64,000 bases of DNA from Jiella pelagia (GCF_026898155.1 NZ_CP114029.1:2053501-2117500), one strand, 5' to 3'. Shown: positions 19,617-29,080, counted from the stretch's first letter. Program-made: numbers and translations. Notes: generated by a model from the letters alone, not told the origin.

Positions 19617-20370
19617 TTAAGTGACCTGCGCTATCAATTCGTCCAGCGTCCGGAACTCAACGCCATGCCGAGCGAGAAGCCAGGACCGGCGGTCGCCATC
19701 GAAAATTGACTTCCCTGTCCCCTTCGCCCGGTCATTCGTGCACAGAATGTCATGTCGGTAGGCTATATGAGCGGCGACCAGTTCCGCGTCCGACCATTCT
19801 GCACACGCTTTTTGGAACTTCTTCGCATCGGCCATATTTCCTGGACTGAAATTCCATCCACCCAAGGCCTCGAAGGCTGCCCGACCTATATTCTGATCGG
19901 TAATTTCCTGCATGAGACTCGGCTTGCCGTAGTTCGCGCTGGCTTACGCCTTCCGGGGGTTCGGCCGCATACAGATGTTGCTCAGCAATTTGATTCGGGC
20001 TCGGCAAACCCATCCAGTTCATCCCGCGCATGAGCTTGAGACCTGTGCGGATGGCTAGCGTAAACTTCACGGATTGCTTCTCTGGCAAGCCTGGATGCAG
20101 ATGATCAGTAGGACCGAATGACGTGGGTGTTTGGCCGTCGCGCCCCTCAAGACCCTCAAATCCAAAACTACTTTTCGGACGGGCGAAATACGCTAGACGG
20201 TCGCTCTTTCGAACCGCTTCGATACGAAACCCAGCAGCGCAAATAAACCCTTCGACAGCACCCGCATGAAGCGCCAATCGCAACGATTCATAGCTCCGAT
20301 CATTTGGATCGAAGACGGCCTCCCAGACATTCGTATCTAGACTGACCTTCACGGCATCATTTTCCCTCAC
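19617..20370 (-). pseudogene. PIN-domain-like nuclease gene, broken by a frameshift
   Basis: The first frame (from 20370) starts MRENDAVKVSLDTNVWEAVF, like the first beta strand and catalytic Asp of PIN nucleases. A second frame (through 19617) holds SDAELVAAHIAYRHDILCTNDRAKGTG, like the last acidic part of the domain. The switch must lie between about 19913 and 19955, because the second frame has a TAA just upstream of it; the change equals one extra base. The surrounding bases contain no GAGCTC-like site, so this break differs from the others in the window and may be real decay. Base composition is lower in GC than flanking core genes. VapC-like toxin is the best guess; no antitoxin is seen beside it. 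Confidence 0.5.
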
Positions 20371-20549
20371 TCAATCCGTCGTCCGCGCGAATGCAGGGGT
20401 CCAAATATAAGACCTGCAGGGCATTATCACACACGCAGACCGCGAGCACACACGTTCGCAGCCGGGCCGGTCTCAGCGGCGCTCCCAATCGATCAGCAGA
20501 TGAGGATGTGCGAAATGTACGGTAAGCGGCAGCCTCTAAAAGCCCCCCC

Positions 20550-21215
20550 TCACCCCACCTCCTGCGCCAACAGCGCCTCCGTAAACGCCGCCAGCCCCGG
20601 CCGCCTGTCCCGCCGCAGCCGTTCCGCCGCGATGATCGCCCGCACCGCCTGAAAGGCCCGGTCGAGGTCGTCGTTGACGACGACGTAGTCGTAGTCGCGC
20701 CAGCGGGCGATCTCGACCTTGGCGTTGTTGAGGCGGATGGCGATGGTTTCGGCACTGTCTTCGGCGCGGCGTAAGAGCCGGGTCTTCAGCTCCTCCATCG
20801 AGGGGGGCAGGATGAAGATCGAGACGACGTCTTCGCCGGCCTTTTCCTGCAGCTGCAGGGCGCCCTGATAGTCGATGTCGAAGAGCATGTCGCGGCCCTC
20901 GCGCATCGCCTTTTCGGCCGGTGCGCGAGGGGTGCCGTAGAAATTGCCGTGCACCTCGGCCCATTCGAGCAGGCCGTCGCCGGCTCGCAGGAACTCGAAT
21001 TCCTCACGGTTGACGAAGCGATAATGGACGCCGTCGATCTCGCTGGTGCGGCGCTTTCGCGTCGTCACCGAGACCGAGAGCGAAAAGCTCGGATCGAATT
21101 CGAGGAGATTGCGGGCAATGGTCGACTTGCCCGCCCCCGAGGGCGAGGACAGGACCAGCATGAGGCCGCGGCGGGCGATGTCCGGCGTCGAGCCGAGGTC
21201 GGTCGAAAGGGTCAT
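20550..21215 (-). CDS. gmk: Guanylate kinase
   Basis: Gmk phosphorylates GMP to GDP. The 221-residue product has the P-loop [11 protein letters not shown], the GMP-binding [10 protein letters not shown] and [12 protein letters not shown], and the [11 protein letters not shown]alker-B-like strand, all in order. The start ATG overlaps the yicC stop codon (ATGA), and the yicC-gmk order is standard in alphaproteobacteria. The N-terminus may begin a little later than the ATG used, since the first 15 residues are unconserved. Confidence 0.95.
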   Translation of the reverse strand: MTLSTDLGSTPDIARRGLMLVLSSPSGAGKSTIARNLLEFDPSFSLSVSVTTRKRRTSEIDGVHYRFVNREEFEFLRAGDGLLEWAEVHGNFYGTPRAPAEKAMREGRDMLFDIDYQGALQLQEKAGEDVVSIFILPPSMEELKTRLLRRAEDSAETIAIRLNNAKVEIARWRDYDYVVVNDDLDRAFQAVRAIIAAERLRRDRRPGLAAFTEALLAQEVG

Positions 21216-22102
21216 TCGATGTTCTGCACCTGCTCGCGGAACTGGTCGACGAGGACCTTGAGATCGAGCCCGATCGCCGTCAGCGAGGCCGCGTTGGATT
21301 TCGAGCAGATGGTATTCGATTCGCGGTGAAATTCCTGTGAAAGGAAGTCGAGCCGCCGGCCGATCACCCCGCCGGCGTCGAGCAGCGCCCCGGCGGCCGC
21401 AAGATGGGCGCGCAGCCGGTCGATCTCCTCGCGGATGTCGGCCTTGGTGGCGAGGATCGCCGCCTCCTGGTGGAGACGGACCTGGTCGAGCCCCTCGCTC
21501 GCCGCGATCAGCGCCTCGACCTGTTCTTTCATGCGCCGGGCAATCGCTTCGGTGGTGCGCGCCGGATCCCGGTCGGCCTGCTCGACCAGAGCCCCGATCT
21601 CGCGCAGCCGGGTCGAGAGAATGCTTCCCAGCGCCGCGCCTTCCTCGCGCCGCGTCCGCTCCAGCCGCACCAGAGCGTCCTCGAAACCGCCAACAACGGC
21701 AGCGTCACGTGTGTCCGAGGCGGTCTCGTCCAGTGTCTCTTCGGCGACGTCGATCAGGCCCTTGATGGCGAGCAGACCGTCGGCCGTCGGCGGCGCGGCA
21801 TGGCCCTCGGCAACGAGCCGGCTCGACATGGCGAGGATTTTCCCCAGCATCTCCTCGTTGACGACAAGGGCCGGAACGCCGCTCTCGCGCCGCCACTGGA
21901 GGCTGGCCTGCAGATTGCCGCGGGACACCGAGGCGGCGAGGCGGCGACGCAGGTCGGCTTCCAGATGCTCCATTCCCTGGGGAAGGCGGAAGCGCACGTC
22001 GAGCCCCTTGCCGTTGACCGCGCGCAACTCCCAGACGAAGCTGCCCGCCGGTGTCTCGACCTCGGCACGGGCAAAGCCCGTCATGCTCCTGACCGCCATC
22101 AC
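21212..22102 (-). CDS. yicC: YicC family endoribonuclease-like protein
   Basis: YicC proteins affect stationary-phase survival and, in E. coli, act as endoribonucleases. The 296-residue product starts [14 protein letters not shown], the hallmark of the family, followed by [18 protein letters not shown] and [10 protein letters not shown]. The C-terminus has [22 protein letters not shown] with the conserved E-x-N-T-x-x-S-K pattern. Two adjacent ATGs make the exact start uncertain by one codon. It is upstream of and overlapping gmk, and downstream of mltG. Confidence 0.93.
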   Translation of the reverse strand: MMAVRSMTGFARAEVETPAGSFVWELRAVNGKGLDVRFRLPQGMEHLEADLRRRLAASVSRGNLQASLQWRRESGVPALVVNEEMLGKILAMSSRLVAEGHAAPPTADGLLAIKGLIDVAEETLDETASDTRDAAVVGGFEDALVRLERTRREEGAALGSILSTRLREIGALVEQADRDPARTTEAIARRMKEQVEALIAASEGLDQVRLHQEAAILATKADIREEIDRLRAHLAAAGALLDAGGVIGRRLDFLSQEFHRESNTICSKSNAASLTAIGLDLKVLVDQFREQVQNIE

Positions 22103-22321
22103 GCGCCCTCTTCGATCGGATCCCGCACCGGCGAAACCGGCCGGCCACTCGGCATGGATTGTCTCATCGGAGCTTTCGGATCAAGCCCGATGGCTGAAAC
22201 CCGCCAGCCTGCGCGGCAGGCTGGTCTCGCCGCTTGCCGATCGAGCGCCCTGTTCACCGGCGTTCGCGACGGGGGACGCGTGCCGGTAACCCGACCGGTC
22301 GGGCGCCGCCGCCGCCGCGAT

Positions 22322-23449
22322 TCACCCGCCCGAAGCAGCCTCTTCCTCGGCGGCGCGCTGGCGCTGCAGCGCCCGGTATTTCGCCACGTTGTTGTTGTGC
22401 TCGCGCAGGGACGTCGCGAAGATGTGGCCGCCCGTGCCGTCGGCGACGAAATAAAGATCGTCGGTCTCGAGCGGATGGGCGACGGCTTCGAGTGCCGCCC
22501 GGCCGGGATTGGCGATCGGACCCGGCGGCAGGCCCCGGATCTTGTAGGTGTTGTAGGGGGTGTCGCTGTCCTTGTCCGACTGCGTCACCGGCTGGCCGGA
22601 GGGTTTTCCCTCGCCGCCATAGACGCCGTAGAGGAAGGTCGGGTCGGAATCGAGCCGCATGCCCTTGTTCAGCCGGTTGATGAACACCGAGGCGACATGC
22701 GGCCTTTCGCCGGCGATGCCGGTCTCGCGCTCGACGATCGAAGCGAGCGTGATGAACTGGCCGATGTCCTTGATCGGCAGGTCCTCATCGCGCCCCTCCC
22801 AGATCTCCTGGACGAGCTGGTCCTGGGCGGTGCGCATCTGCCGCACGACATCCTTGCGGGTGGTGCCGCGCTGGACGAGATAGGTGTCCGGCTTCAGCGT
22901 GCCCTCCGGCACCTCGCCGGGCATGTCCCCGGTCAGGAAGTCGGCGGCGGCGATCCGCTCATAGGCGCGATGCACCGTCCAGCCCTCGGGAATGGCGACG
23001 GCGTGCATGATCGATTCGCCGCTCTTCAGCTTCTCCATCACCTGGCGCATGGAGACGCCCGGCGGAAAGGCGTATTCCCCCGCCTTCAGCTGGCTGCCGG
23101 AGCCGGAGAGCCGCACGCCATACTCGAAGACCTCCGCGCTGGTGATGATGCCTTCGCTCTCCAGGCCGCTGGCGATCGAAGAAACGCCGGTCGAGCGCGG
23201 GACGACATAGCTCGCCTCCTGCGTCAGCGGCCCCGCCCGGTCGAATTCGCTCTTGCCCCAATAAAGAATGGCGCCGGCGGCCAAGACGACGAACAGTCCC
23301 GCCGTCAGGCAGAAATTCAGGAAGATCACCAGCTGGTTGCGGGAATGGCGCGAGCGCTTCGGCGGCTCGGGAGCCGGCGAGGCCTGAAATTTCCGGCCGC
23401 GATGGTTTCTCCGATTGTCGCCGCTGCCGTCTGCGTAATGATCGTTCAC
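22322..23449 (-). CDS. mltG: Endolytic murein transglycosylase MltG
   Basis: MltG is an inner-membrane lytic transglycosylase that cleaves nascent glycan strands and probably ends their extension. The protein has a cytoplasmic basic N-terminus (EPPKRSRHSRN), one membrane helix (FLNFCLTAGLFVVLAAGAIL), a LysM-like domain and the YceG catalytic domain with LASIVERETG (catalytic Glu) and NTYKIRGLPPGPIANPG. I favour the GTG at 23449, since AGAGGGGATGTC precedes it; in-frame ATGs further upstream lack support. The same-strand run mltG-yicC-gmk is typical of the group. Confidence 0.92.
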   Translation of the reverse strand: MNDHYADGSGDNRRNHRGRKFQASPAPEPPKRSRHSRNQLVIFLNFCLTAGLFVVLAAGAILYWGKSEFDRAGPLTQEASYVVPRSTGVSSIASGLESEGIITSAEVFEYGVRLSGSGSQLKAGEYAFPPGVSMRQVMEKLKSGESIMHAVAIPEGWTVHRAYERIAAADFLTGDMPGEVPEGTLKPDTYLVQRGTTRKDVVRQMRTAQDQLVQEIWEGRDEDLPIKDIGQFITLASIVERETGIAGERPHVASVFINRLNKGMRLDSDPTFLYGVYGGEGKPSGQPVTQSDKDSDTPYNTYKIRGLPPGPIANPGRAALEAVAHPLETDDLYFVADGTGGHIFATSLREHNNNVAKYRALQRQRAAEEEAASGG

Positions 23450-23587
23450 GACATCCCCTCTCGCGTGCCCTCGTCCGCCCGCTTCTGGCACCATGCCAAT
23501 GTGGCAAAACGTCGGACGACGCAAGGAAACTCGCCCGAATGCGCCGCGCAGCGGCCACGGCGCCGGCTCGGAATCAGCGGGCCATCC

Positions 23588-24061
23588 TCAGGCGAGGGTG
23601 TTGAGATCGCTGCGCAGGCGGTCCGGCTCACCGTCGATCCCCAGTGCCTTTTCGAGTTCGGCCTGCGTCCATTCCCACAACGGCACGGCATCGAAGAGAA
23701 TGTCCCGGCCGGCATCGGTCAGCGACAGGCGGCGCAGCCGGCGATCCTTCGCGTCCGGCAAGATCGCCAGAAGCCCGCGGCGTTCGAGCGGTTTCAGATT
23801 GGCCGTCAGCGTGGTGCGATCCATGCCGAGCAGGTCTGCGACGGCTCCCAGCGTCGGTGGCTCGGGGCGGTTGAGCGACATCAGGATCGAGAACTGGCCG
23901 CTCTTCAGGTCGAGCGGGCGGAATGCCTCGTCGAACTTTCGAGCGATCGCCCGGGCCGCCCGCTGACTGTGCAGGCACAGGCAGTTGTCGCGAACGCGGA
24001 TGGTGGTCGTGAATGGGACTGGCTTCAAAGGATCGGCAGGCGAATCATTTCGGTTTGACAT
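23588..24061 (-). CDS. MarR-family transcriptional regulator
   Basis: The 157-residue protein has the winged helix-turn-helix of MarR repressors: LKSGQFSILMSLNR, PTLGAVADLLGMDRTTLTANLKPLERRGLL and the wing DAKDRRLRRLSLTDAGR. The N-terminus holds two cysteines in RDNCLCLHSQRA, which could sense oxidants or electrophiles; this is inference. It is divergent from a glutathione S-transferase gene 55 bases away, and a perfect 12-base palindrome lies in between, so control of both directions is likely. Confidence 0.9.
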   Translation of the reverse strand: MSNRNDSPADPLKPVPFTTTIRVRDNCLCLHSQRAARAIARKFDEAFRPLDLKSGQFSILMSLNRPEPPTLGAVADLLGMDRTTLTANLKPLERRGLLAILPDAKDRRLRRLSLTDAGRDILFDAVPLWEWTQAELEKALGIDGEPDRLRSDLNTLA

Positions 24062-24072
24062 GGGTCATCTAC

Positions 24073-24084
24073 GTTGATATCAAC
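24073..24084. promoter_or_regulatory. Palindromic operator candidate, MarR/GST intergenic
   Basis: GTTGATATCAAC is a perfect 12-base palindrome in the 55-base gap between the MarR gene and the GST-like gene. MarR-family proteins bind short palindromes of this kind near their own promoter. Position and symmetry support the call; binding is inferred. Confidence 0.65.
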
Positions 24085-24116
24085 CTTTCTGTCCAGTCGG
24101 GCATTGGGAGGTCCCG

Positions 24117-24806
24117 TTGCAAGCTGCTGCGAATCCACAGGTTTCGATCATCGTCACCGCCTATGACTGGGTGCCGCCCTTCGCGCAGGGCCATGTCCGT
24201 GACCTCCGGGTTCGCTGGGCGCTGAACGAGGCGCAGCTGCCATATGAGTCCCGACTGATCGACCACCAGCAGAAGCTGGAACCGGAGCATCTCGCCCGCC
24301 AGCCCTTCGCCCAGGTTCCGGTGATCGACATGGATGGCGGATCGATGTTCGAATCCGGCGCCATCGTCTGGAGCATCGCCGAGGCGAGCGACAATCTCCT
24401 TCCCAACGACCCGGCGGAGCGCCGGCAGGCGCTGACCTGGACGTTCGCGGCACTCAACACCGTAGAGCCCGTGGTGGCGCGTCTGGCCGAAGTCGCCTTC
24501 TTCCTCGACGACGAGGAGATAAAGGCGAGGCTCCGCCCCCGCGCCATCTCGGCGGTCGAGACCCGCCTCGACCAGCTGCAGGCGGCGCTCGGCGAGCGCG
24601 CGTTTCTGCTCGGCCCGTTCTTCGCGCCGGACATCCTGATGGCGACGGTGCTGCGCGATCTCGGCCACAGCGACATCCTCTCCCGCTATCCGGCCCTTGC
24701 AGCCTATCTCGAACGCTGCCTCGCCCGGCCGGCCTTCGAACACGCGCTGGACGAGCAGCTCAAGGCGTTTTCCGAAAACGCCCACCGCTACGAACCCGCC
24801 GCCTGA
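24117..24806 (+). CDS. Glutathione S-transferase family protein, first gene of a MarR-gated cluster
   Basis: The 229-residue protein has a thioredoxin-like N-terminal half (DLRVRWALNEAQLPYESRLID, then FAQVPVIDMDGGSMFESGAIVWSIAE with the cis-Pro and the ES glutathione-binding pair) and an all-helical C-terminal half. The start is a TTG at 24117 with GGGAGG six bases before it; no ATG fits. The likely role is conjugation or reduction of electrophiles, substrate unknown. It opens a same-strand run of seven genes up to 28998. Confidence 0.85.
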   Translation: MQAAANPQVSIIVTAYDWVPPFAQGHVRDLRVRWALNEAQLPYESRLIDHQQKLEPEHLARQPFAQVPVIDMDGGSMFESGAIVWSIAEASDNLLPNDPAERRQALTWTFAALNTVEPVVARLAEVAFFLDDEEIKARLRPRAISAVETRLDQLQAALGERAFLLGPFFAPDILMATVLRDLGHSDILSRYPALAAYLERCLARPAFEHALDEQLKAFSENAHRYEPAA

Positions 24807-24853
24807 TCGCCCCAACTCCGTCAGCCCCGACTCCCGCTGCAAGGAGACGAGAA

Positions 24854-25550
24854 ATGAGCGAAACCTCCTTGCGGCCGGCGGGCGAACTCGCCCGGCTCGA
24901 TCCCCGGCATTTCCCCAATGAGAGCGCTGCCTATCGCGAGGCCCGCACCGAGCTTCTCGCCGAGGAGATCGAGCCTCAGGCGTCATCTCGCCCGGGTGGC
25001 GGCGCTGCGGCGGGCGCTGCCGCCCGGCGGCGAAGTCTCGCGCGACTATCGCTTCGCCGGCAGGCAATGCGAGGTCGGGCTCGCCGATCTTTTTGGCCCG
25101 CACGATACGCTCGTCCTCTACAGTTTCATGTACGGGCCGCTGCGCCGGGACGTCTGCCCGATGTGCGCGGCGACGATGAGCGCCTGGGACGGCGAGGCCC
25201 CGCATATCGAGCGCCGCGTCGCATTCGCCATGGTCGCCCGCTCGCCGATCGTGCGGATCCTGGGCCTTGCCGAGGAGCGAGGCTGGCGGAACCTGAAGCT
25301 CTATGGCGATCCGTCCGGCGACTATACCGCCGACTATGTCGGCGAGCGGGATTCGGACATGCCGGCCTATAACGTGTTTTCGCGCCAGGACGGGATGATC
25401 CGGCATTTCTGGGCGGCCGAAGGCGGCAACGAGATCGCCGACCCCGGCCAGGACCCGCACATGGCCCCGGACCTCAATCCGCTCTGGACCATCCTCGACA
25501 CGACGCCCGGCGGGCGCGGCACCGACTGGTATCCGAGCCTTCGCTACTGA
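24854..25550 (+). CDS. DUF899 thioredoxin-like protein (frameshifted in this sequence)
   Basis: DUF899 proteins have a thioredoxin-like fold with unknown substrate and often sit beside stress regulators. The product starts MSETSLRPAGEL, with YREARTELLAEEIE; the frame then breaks at GAGCCTC (24971-24977). Reading GAGCTC gives ELRRHLARVAALRRALPPGG and 231 residues. Further features are SFMYGPLRRDVCPMCAATM with a CPMC pair and the C-terminal DLNPLWTILDTTPGGRG. An AAGGAGA ribosome binding site precedes the ATG. Confidence 0.9.
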
Positions 25551-25583
25551 TCCGGCAGAAAGTGCCGCGAGAGAGGAATTTCG

Positions 25584-26189
25584 ATGCGTGAAATCGTCGC
25601 CGGATTGTTCCAGTCCCTCGACGGCGTCATCCAGGCGCCGGGCGGGCCGAATGAGGACGAAAGCGGCGGTTTCGCCTTCGGCGGCTGGGTCGTTCCGCAC
25701 TTCAGCGAAACCACCGGCACCTTCATCGACGAGATCTTCTCCGGCGAGTTCGACCTGCTGCTGGGGCGCAGGACCTACGACATCTTCGCCGGCCACTGGC
25801 CGAAGATCACGGGCGACCCGTTTGCCGACAAGTTCAACGCGGCGGCGAAATACGTGCTGACCTCGTTGAGCGAGCCCCTCGCCTGGCAGAATTCCCACCG
25901 GCTCGAAGATCTCGCCGCCGTCAAAAGGCTGAAGGAAACCGAGGGACCGCGGCTGATCGTCCAGGGATCGAGCACGATCTATCCCGGCCTGATCGAGAAC
26001 GGCCTGATCGACCGGCTGTTTCTCCTCACCTTCCCGATCATTCTCGGCAGCGGCAAGCGGGCGCTTCCCGGCGCCATGCCGGCGGCCTTCCGCCTGGTCG
26101 ATCACCGGGTCTCGGACAGCGGCGTGATCATCGCCGTCTACGAACCGTCCGGCGCCGTCGAAACCGGCTCCTTCGCGCTTCAGGATTGA
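25584..26189 (+). CDS. Dihydrofolate reductase family protein (RibD C-terminal type)
   Basis: The 201-residue protein matches the RibD-C/DHFR-like family, small NADPH-dependent reductases of mostly unknown substrate. Features: SLDGVIQAPGGPNED near the start, LLLGRRTYDIFAGHW, LIVQGSSTIYPGLIENGLIDRLFLLTFPIILGSGKR, the NADPH-binding and helix region. The ATG at 25584 follows GAGAGGAATTTCG. It does not resemble the true folate enzyme FolA closely enough to be called that. Confidence 0.85.
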   Translation: MREIVAGLFQSLDGVIQAPGGPNEDESGGFAFGGWVVPHFSETTGTFIDEIFSGEFDLLLGRRTYDIFAGHWPKITGDPFADKFNAAAKYVLTSLSEPLAWQNSHRLEDLAAVKRLKETEGPRLIVQGSSTIYPGLIENGLIDRLFLLTFPIILGSGKRALPGAMPAAFRLVDHRVSDSGVIIAVYEPSGAVETGSFALQD

Positions 26190-26194
26190 CGGCC

Positions 26195-26851
26195 ATGCTG
26201 CAGCTCTTCGCCCATCCCTTCTCCTCCTACTGCCAGAAGGTTCTGACGGCGCTCTATGACAACGACACGGCCTTCGAATTCCGCATGCTCGGCCCGGACG
26301 CGCCCGATGTATTCGGCGAACTGACGTCGCATTGGCCGATCGGAAAATTCCCGCTGCTTCTGGACGACGGCCGGCCGATCATCGAAGCCTCGATCATCGT
26401 CGAGCACCTGGCACTGCATCATCCCGGCCCCGTCCGGCTGATCCCGGAGGATCCCAAACAGGCGCTGGAGGTCCGCTTCTGGGACCGGTTCTTCGACAAC
26501 TACGTGGCGACGCCCCAGCAGAAGTTCGTCATCGACGCCCTGACACCCGAGGGCAGCCGCGATCCCTATGGCGTCGAACGAGCCGGGGCGATGCTCGACA
26601 CCGCCTACGCCCATCTCGACCGGCACATGCTGGGCCGCGAATGGGTGGCGGGAACGAACTTCTCCCTCGCCGACTGTTCCGCAGCGCCGCAGCTCTTCTA
26701 TGCCGACTGGACCCACCCGCTCGGCGACCGGTTTCCCGCCGTCACCGCCTATCGCGAGCGGCTGATGGCGCGCCCGTCCTTCGCCCGTTGCATTGAGGAT
26801 GCGCGACCCTATCGCCCGCTTTTCCCGCTCGGCGCGCCGGATCGGGACTGA
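26195..26851 (+). CDS. Glutathione S-transferase
   Basis: This second GST of the cluster has the N-terminal HPFSSYCQKVLTALYDN with a Ser/Tyr/Cys active-site region, GKFPLLLDDGRPIIEASIIVEHL for glutathione binding, and a helical C-terminal domain ending RPSFARCIEDARPY. I use the ATG at 26195; a TTG at 26186, overlapping the upstream stop codon, would add three residues. The product has about 218 residues. Role in detoxification is inferred from family and context. Confidence 0.87.
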   Translation: MLQLFAHPFSSYCQKVLTALYDNDTAFEFRMLGPDAPDVFGELTSHWPIGKFPLLLDDGRPIIEASIIVEHLALHHPGPVRLIPEDPKQALEVRFWDRFFDNYVATPQQKFVIDALTPEGSRDPYGVERAGAMLDTAYAHLDRHMLGREWVAGTNFSLADCSAAPQLFYADWTHPLGDRFPAVTAYRERLMARPSFARCIEDARPYRPLFPLGAPDRD

Positions 26852-26970
26852 GTTTCGCCCCGATCGAAAAGACCACGGCGGGCAGCGATCGTCCGGGCGA
26901 CCAACCGAGAACCGGCAGCCAGACCGGCAATCCTCCACCTCACGTCCCACAGCCGAAAAGGGCAAGACCG

Positions 26971-27678
26971 ATGAGCTACATCCAGGGCTTCGTAACCGCG
27001 GTTCCGACCGCGAAACGCCAGGCCTTCGAGGAGCATGCCAGAAAGGCTGCCGAGCTGATGCGCGAGTTCGGCGCGAGCCGCGTCGTCGATGGCTGGGGCG
27101 TCGACGTGCCCGACGGCAAGGTCAACGACTTCAAGGGCGCGGTCGCGGCAAAGGATGACGAGACCGTCTCGTTCGGCTGGATGGAGTTTCCGGACGCTGC
27201 GACCGCCAGCGCCTGCTTCGAGAAGATGATGGCCGACCCGCGCATGCGCGAACTCGGCGACATGCCCTTCGACGGCAAGCGGATGATCTTCGGCGGCTTC
27301 GAACCGCTGATGGACGAGGGCGAGGCGGTTTCCGGCGGTTACGTCGACGGCTTCGTCATTCCCGTCCCGGCGGCCAACCGCGAGGCCTTTCGCGACATGG
27401 CGCTGTCCGCTTGGCCGATCTTCCGTGACCACGGGGCGAGGCGGGACGTCGAGGCGTGGGGCGTCGACGTCCCGCGCGGAACCGTCACAGACTTCTTCCG
27501 GGCCGCCCATGCCGAGGACGGCGAGGATGTCGTCTTCGCCTTCCTCGAATGGGACGACAAGGCGTCGCGCGACGCCGGCATGAAGGCGATGATGGAGGAC
27601 GAGCGGATGAAGACGATGCCGCCCGAAATGCCCTTCGACGGCAAGCGCATGATCTTCGCCGGCTTCGAGGTCGTCTGA
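26971..27678 (+). CDS. Tandem DUF1428 protein
   Basis: DUF1428 proteins are small alpha/beta-barrel-like proteins of unknown function, usually about 115-120 residues. This 235-residue product has two copies: residues 1-115 (GYVDG-like opening YIQGFVTAVPTAKRQAF, VVDGWGVDVPDGKVNDF, MPFDGKRMIFGGFEPL) and 120-235 (GGYVDGFVIPVPAANREAF, DVEAWGVDVPRGTVTDF, MPFDGKRMIFAGFEVV). The copies are clearly homologous but diverged, so the duplication is not recent. It could act as an intramolecular dimer. Confidence 0.85.
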   Translation: MSYIQGFVTAVPTAKRQAFEEHARKAAELMREFGASRVVDGWGVDVPDGKVNDFKGAVAAKDDETVSFGWMEFPDAATASACFEKMMADPRMRELGDMPFDGKRMIFGGFEPLMDEGEAVSGGYVDGFVIPVPAANREAFRDMALSAWPIFRDHGARRDVEAWGVDVPRGTVTDFFRAAHAEDGEDVVFAFLEWDDKASRDAGMKAMMEDERMKTMPPEMPFDGKRMIFAGFEVV

Positions 27679-27722
27679 CCGCGGTGCCGCAGCCGTCTCG
27701 ACCCAGCCACAGGAGGCCTTGC

Positions 27723-28505
27723 ATGCCCAACCCGCACGGAACACCGATCTGGTACGAGCTTTTGACCAGCGACGAGGACGCAGTCCAAGAATTCTACGCA
27801 AAGGTCGTTGGCTGGACCATCGCCAAGCCCGAGATGGGGCCGCCGGGCGTCGATTATCGCATCTGCTCGGCCGGGGACGGGCCGGTCGGCGGCATCATGA
27901 GGATGCCGGACGGCGCGCCGATGCCGCCGACCTGGCTGATCTATTTCGGCGTCGACGACGTCGATGCGGCCGTGGAGAAGGCGCAAACCCTCGGCGCCGC
28001 CGTCCACATGCCGGCGATGGAAATTCCCGATGTCGGCCGGATGGCCTTTCTCGCCGATCCGCAAGGCGTGATGTTCTATGTGATGCGCGGCTTTTCCGCC
28101 GAAAACAGCCCCGCCTTCCAGGACGGGATGACCGCACTTCCCGGCCACGCCGTGTGGAACGAGCTGGCCGCGCCGGACCAGGAGGCGGCCGTCGCCTTCT
28201 ACGGCGCGCTGCTGGGCCTCAGGCAGGAGGGCGCCATGCCGATGGGCGCACTCGGCGACTACAGGTTCTGGCATGTCGGCGACACGCGCATCGGCGCCGT
28301 CATGCCGCAGCCGCCCGGCGCCCCGGCGGGCTGGCTCGTCTATTTCTCCGTCGACGACATCGACGCCGGGCATCGGCGGCTGGAAGCTTCCGGCGGCACG
28401 GCATTGCATGGGCCGAGCGAAGTGCCGGGCGGTTCCTTCATGATCCTTTCGGCCGATCCGCAGGGCGCCCGCTTCGGCCTCGTCGGCCCGCGCAACGGGG
28501 CTTGA
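27723..28505 (+). CDS. VOC-superfamily protein with two glyoxalase-like halves
   Basis: The 260-residue protein contains two vicinal-oxygen-chelate repeats: residues 1-125 (TPIWYELLTSDEDAVQEFYAKVVGW) and 135-260 (HAVWNELAAPDQEAAVAFYGALLGL). Each half begins with an Asn/Tyr-x-L-type strand, and the halves end in ADPQGVMFYVM and ADPQGARFGLV. Such proteins include glyoxalases, resistance proteins and dioxygenases; the metal set is not clear enough to assign a reaction. An AGGAGGCC ribosome binding site precedes the ATG. Confidence 0.85.
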   Translation: MPNPHGTPIWYELLTSDEDAVQEFYAKVVGWTIAKPEMGPPGVDYRICSAGDGPVGGIMRMPDGAPMPPTWLIYFGVDDVDAAVEKAQTLGAAVHMPAMEIPDVGRMAFLADPQGVMFYVMRGFSAENSPAFQDGMTALPGHAVWNELAAPDQEAAVAFYGALLGLRQEGAMPMGALGDYRFWHVGDTRIGAVMPQPPGAPAGWLVYFSVDDIDAGHRRLEASGGTALHGPSEVPGGSFMILSADPQGARFGLVGPRNGA

Positions 28506-28509
28506 GATC

Positions 28510-28998
28510 ATGACGCAATCGAGGACGGACGCGATCGCCACCTGCCTGTGGTTCGACAAAAACGGGGAAGAGGCGGCCCGCTTCTACGTCGATCTCTTCC
28601 CCGCCTCCTCGATCGACCGGATCATGCATGCGCCGGCGGACTATCCCGCTGGAGAAACCGGCAACGTTCTGATGATCGACTTCACCCTGTTCGGGCGGCG
28701 TTTCCAGGCGCTGAACGGCGGGCCGAACTTTACCTTCACCGAGGCGATCTCGCTGGCGATCGACTGCGACAGCCAGAAAGAGGTCGACCGATACCACGCG
28801 GCCTTGTCGGCACATCCCGAGACCGAGGCCTGCGGCTGGGTCAAGGACCGCTTCGGCCTCTCCTGGCAGATCGTCCCGCGCATCCTGCCGACGCTCCTCT
28901 GCGATCCCGACCGGGCGAAGGCCAAGCGGGTGATGGAAGCGATGATGGAAATGAGGAAGATCGACGTCGCGGCGATCGAGCGGGCCGCCAAAGGCTGA
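28510..28998 (+). CDS. PhnB-like VOC protein
   Basis: The 162-residue protein fits the PhnB/'3-demethylubiquinone-9 3-methyltransferase' domain family, a misnamed VOC group of unknown function. Motifs: TCLWFDKNGEEAARFYVDLFP, FTLFGRRFQALNGGPNFTFTEAISLAIDC, and CGWVKDRFGLSWQIVPRILP. It starts four bases after the preceding stop codon, so it is the last gene of the run that starts at 24117, and a hairpin follows. Confidence 0.88.
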   Translation: MTQSRTDAIATCLWFDKNGEEAARFYVDLFPASSIDRIMHAPADYPAGETGNVLMIDFTLFGRRFQALNGGPNFTFTEAISLAIDCDSQKEVDRYHAALSAHPETEACGWVKDRFGLSWQIVPRILPTLLCDPDRAKAKRVMEAMMEMRKIDVAAIERAAKG

Positions 28999-29080
28999 GA
29001 AGCACGAAGTTCGGCTCGAGCAAGAGCCGATCCGCCGACGAGGCCGGGCAAAGGTCCGCCGACCTGCCGCTTCGTCAGGC

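Noticed and set aside
21404..24058. An 884-residue frame opposite yicC, mltG and marR
   Set aside because: It spans three well-supported genes on the other strand and lacks any domain.
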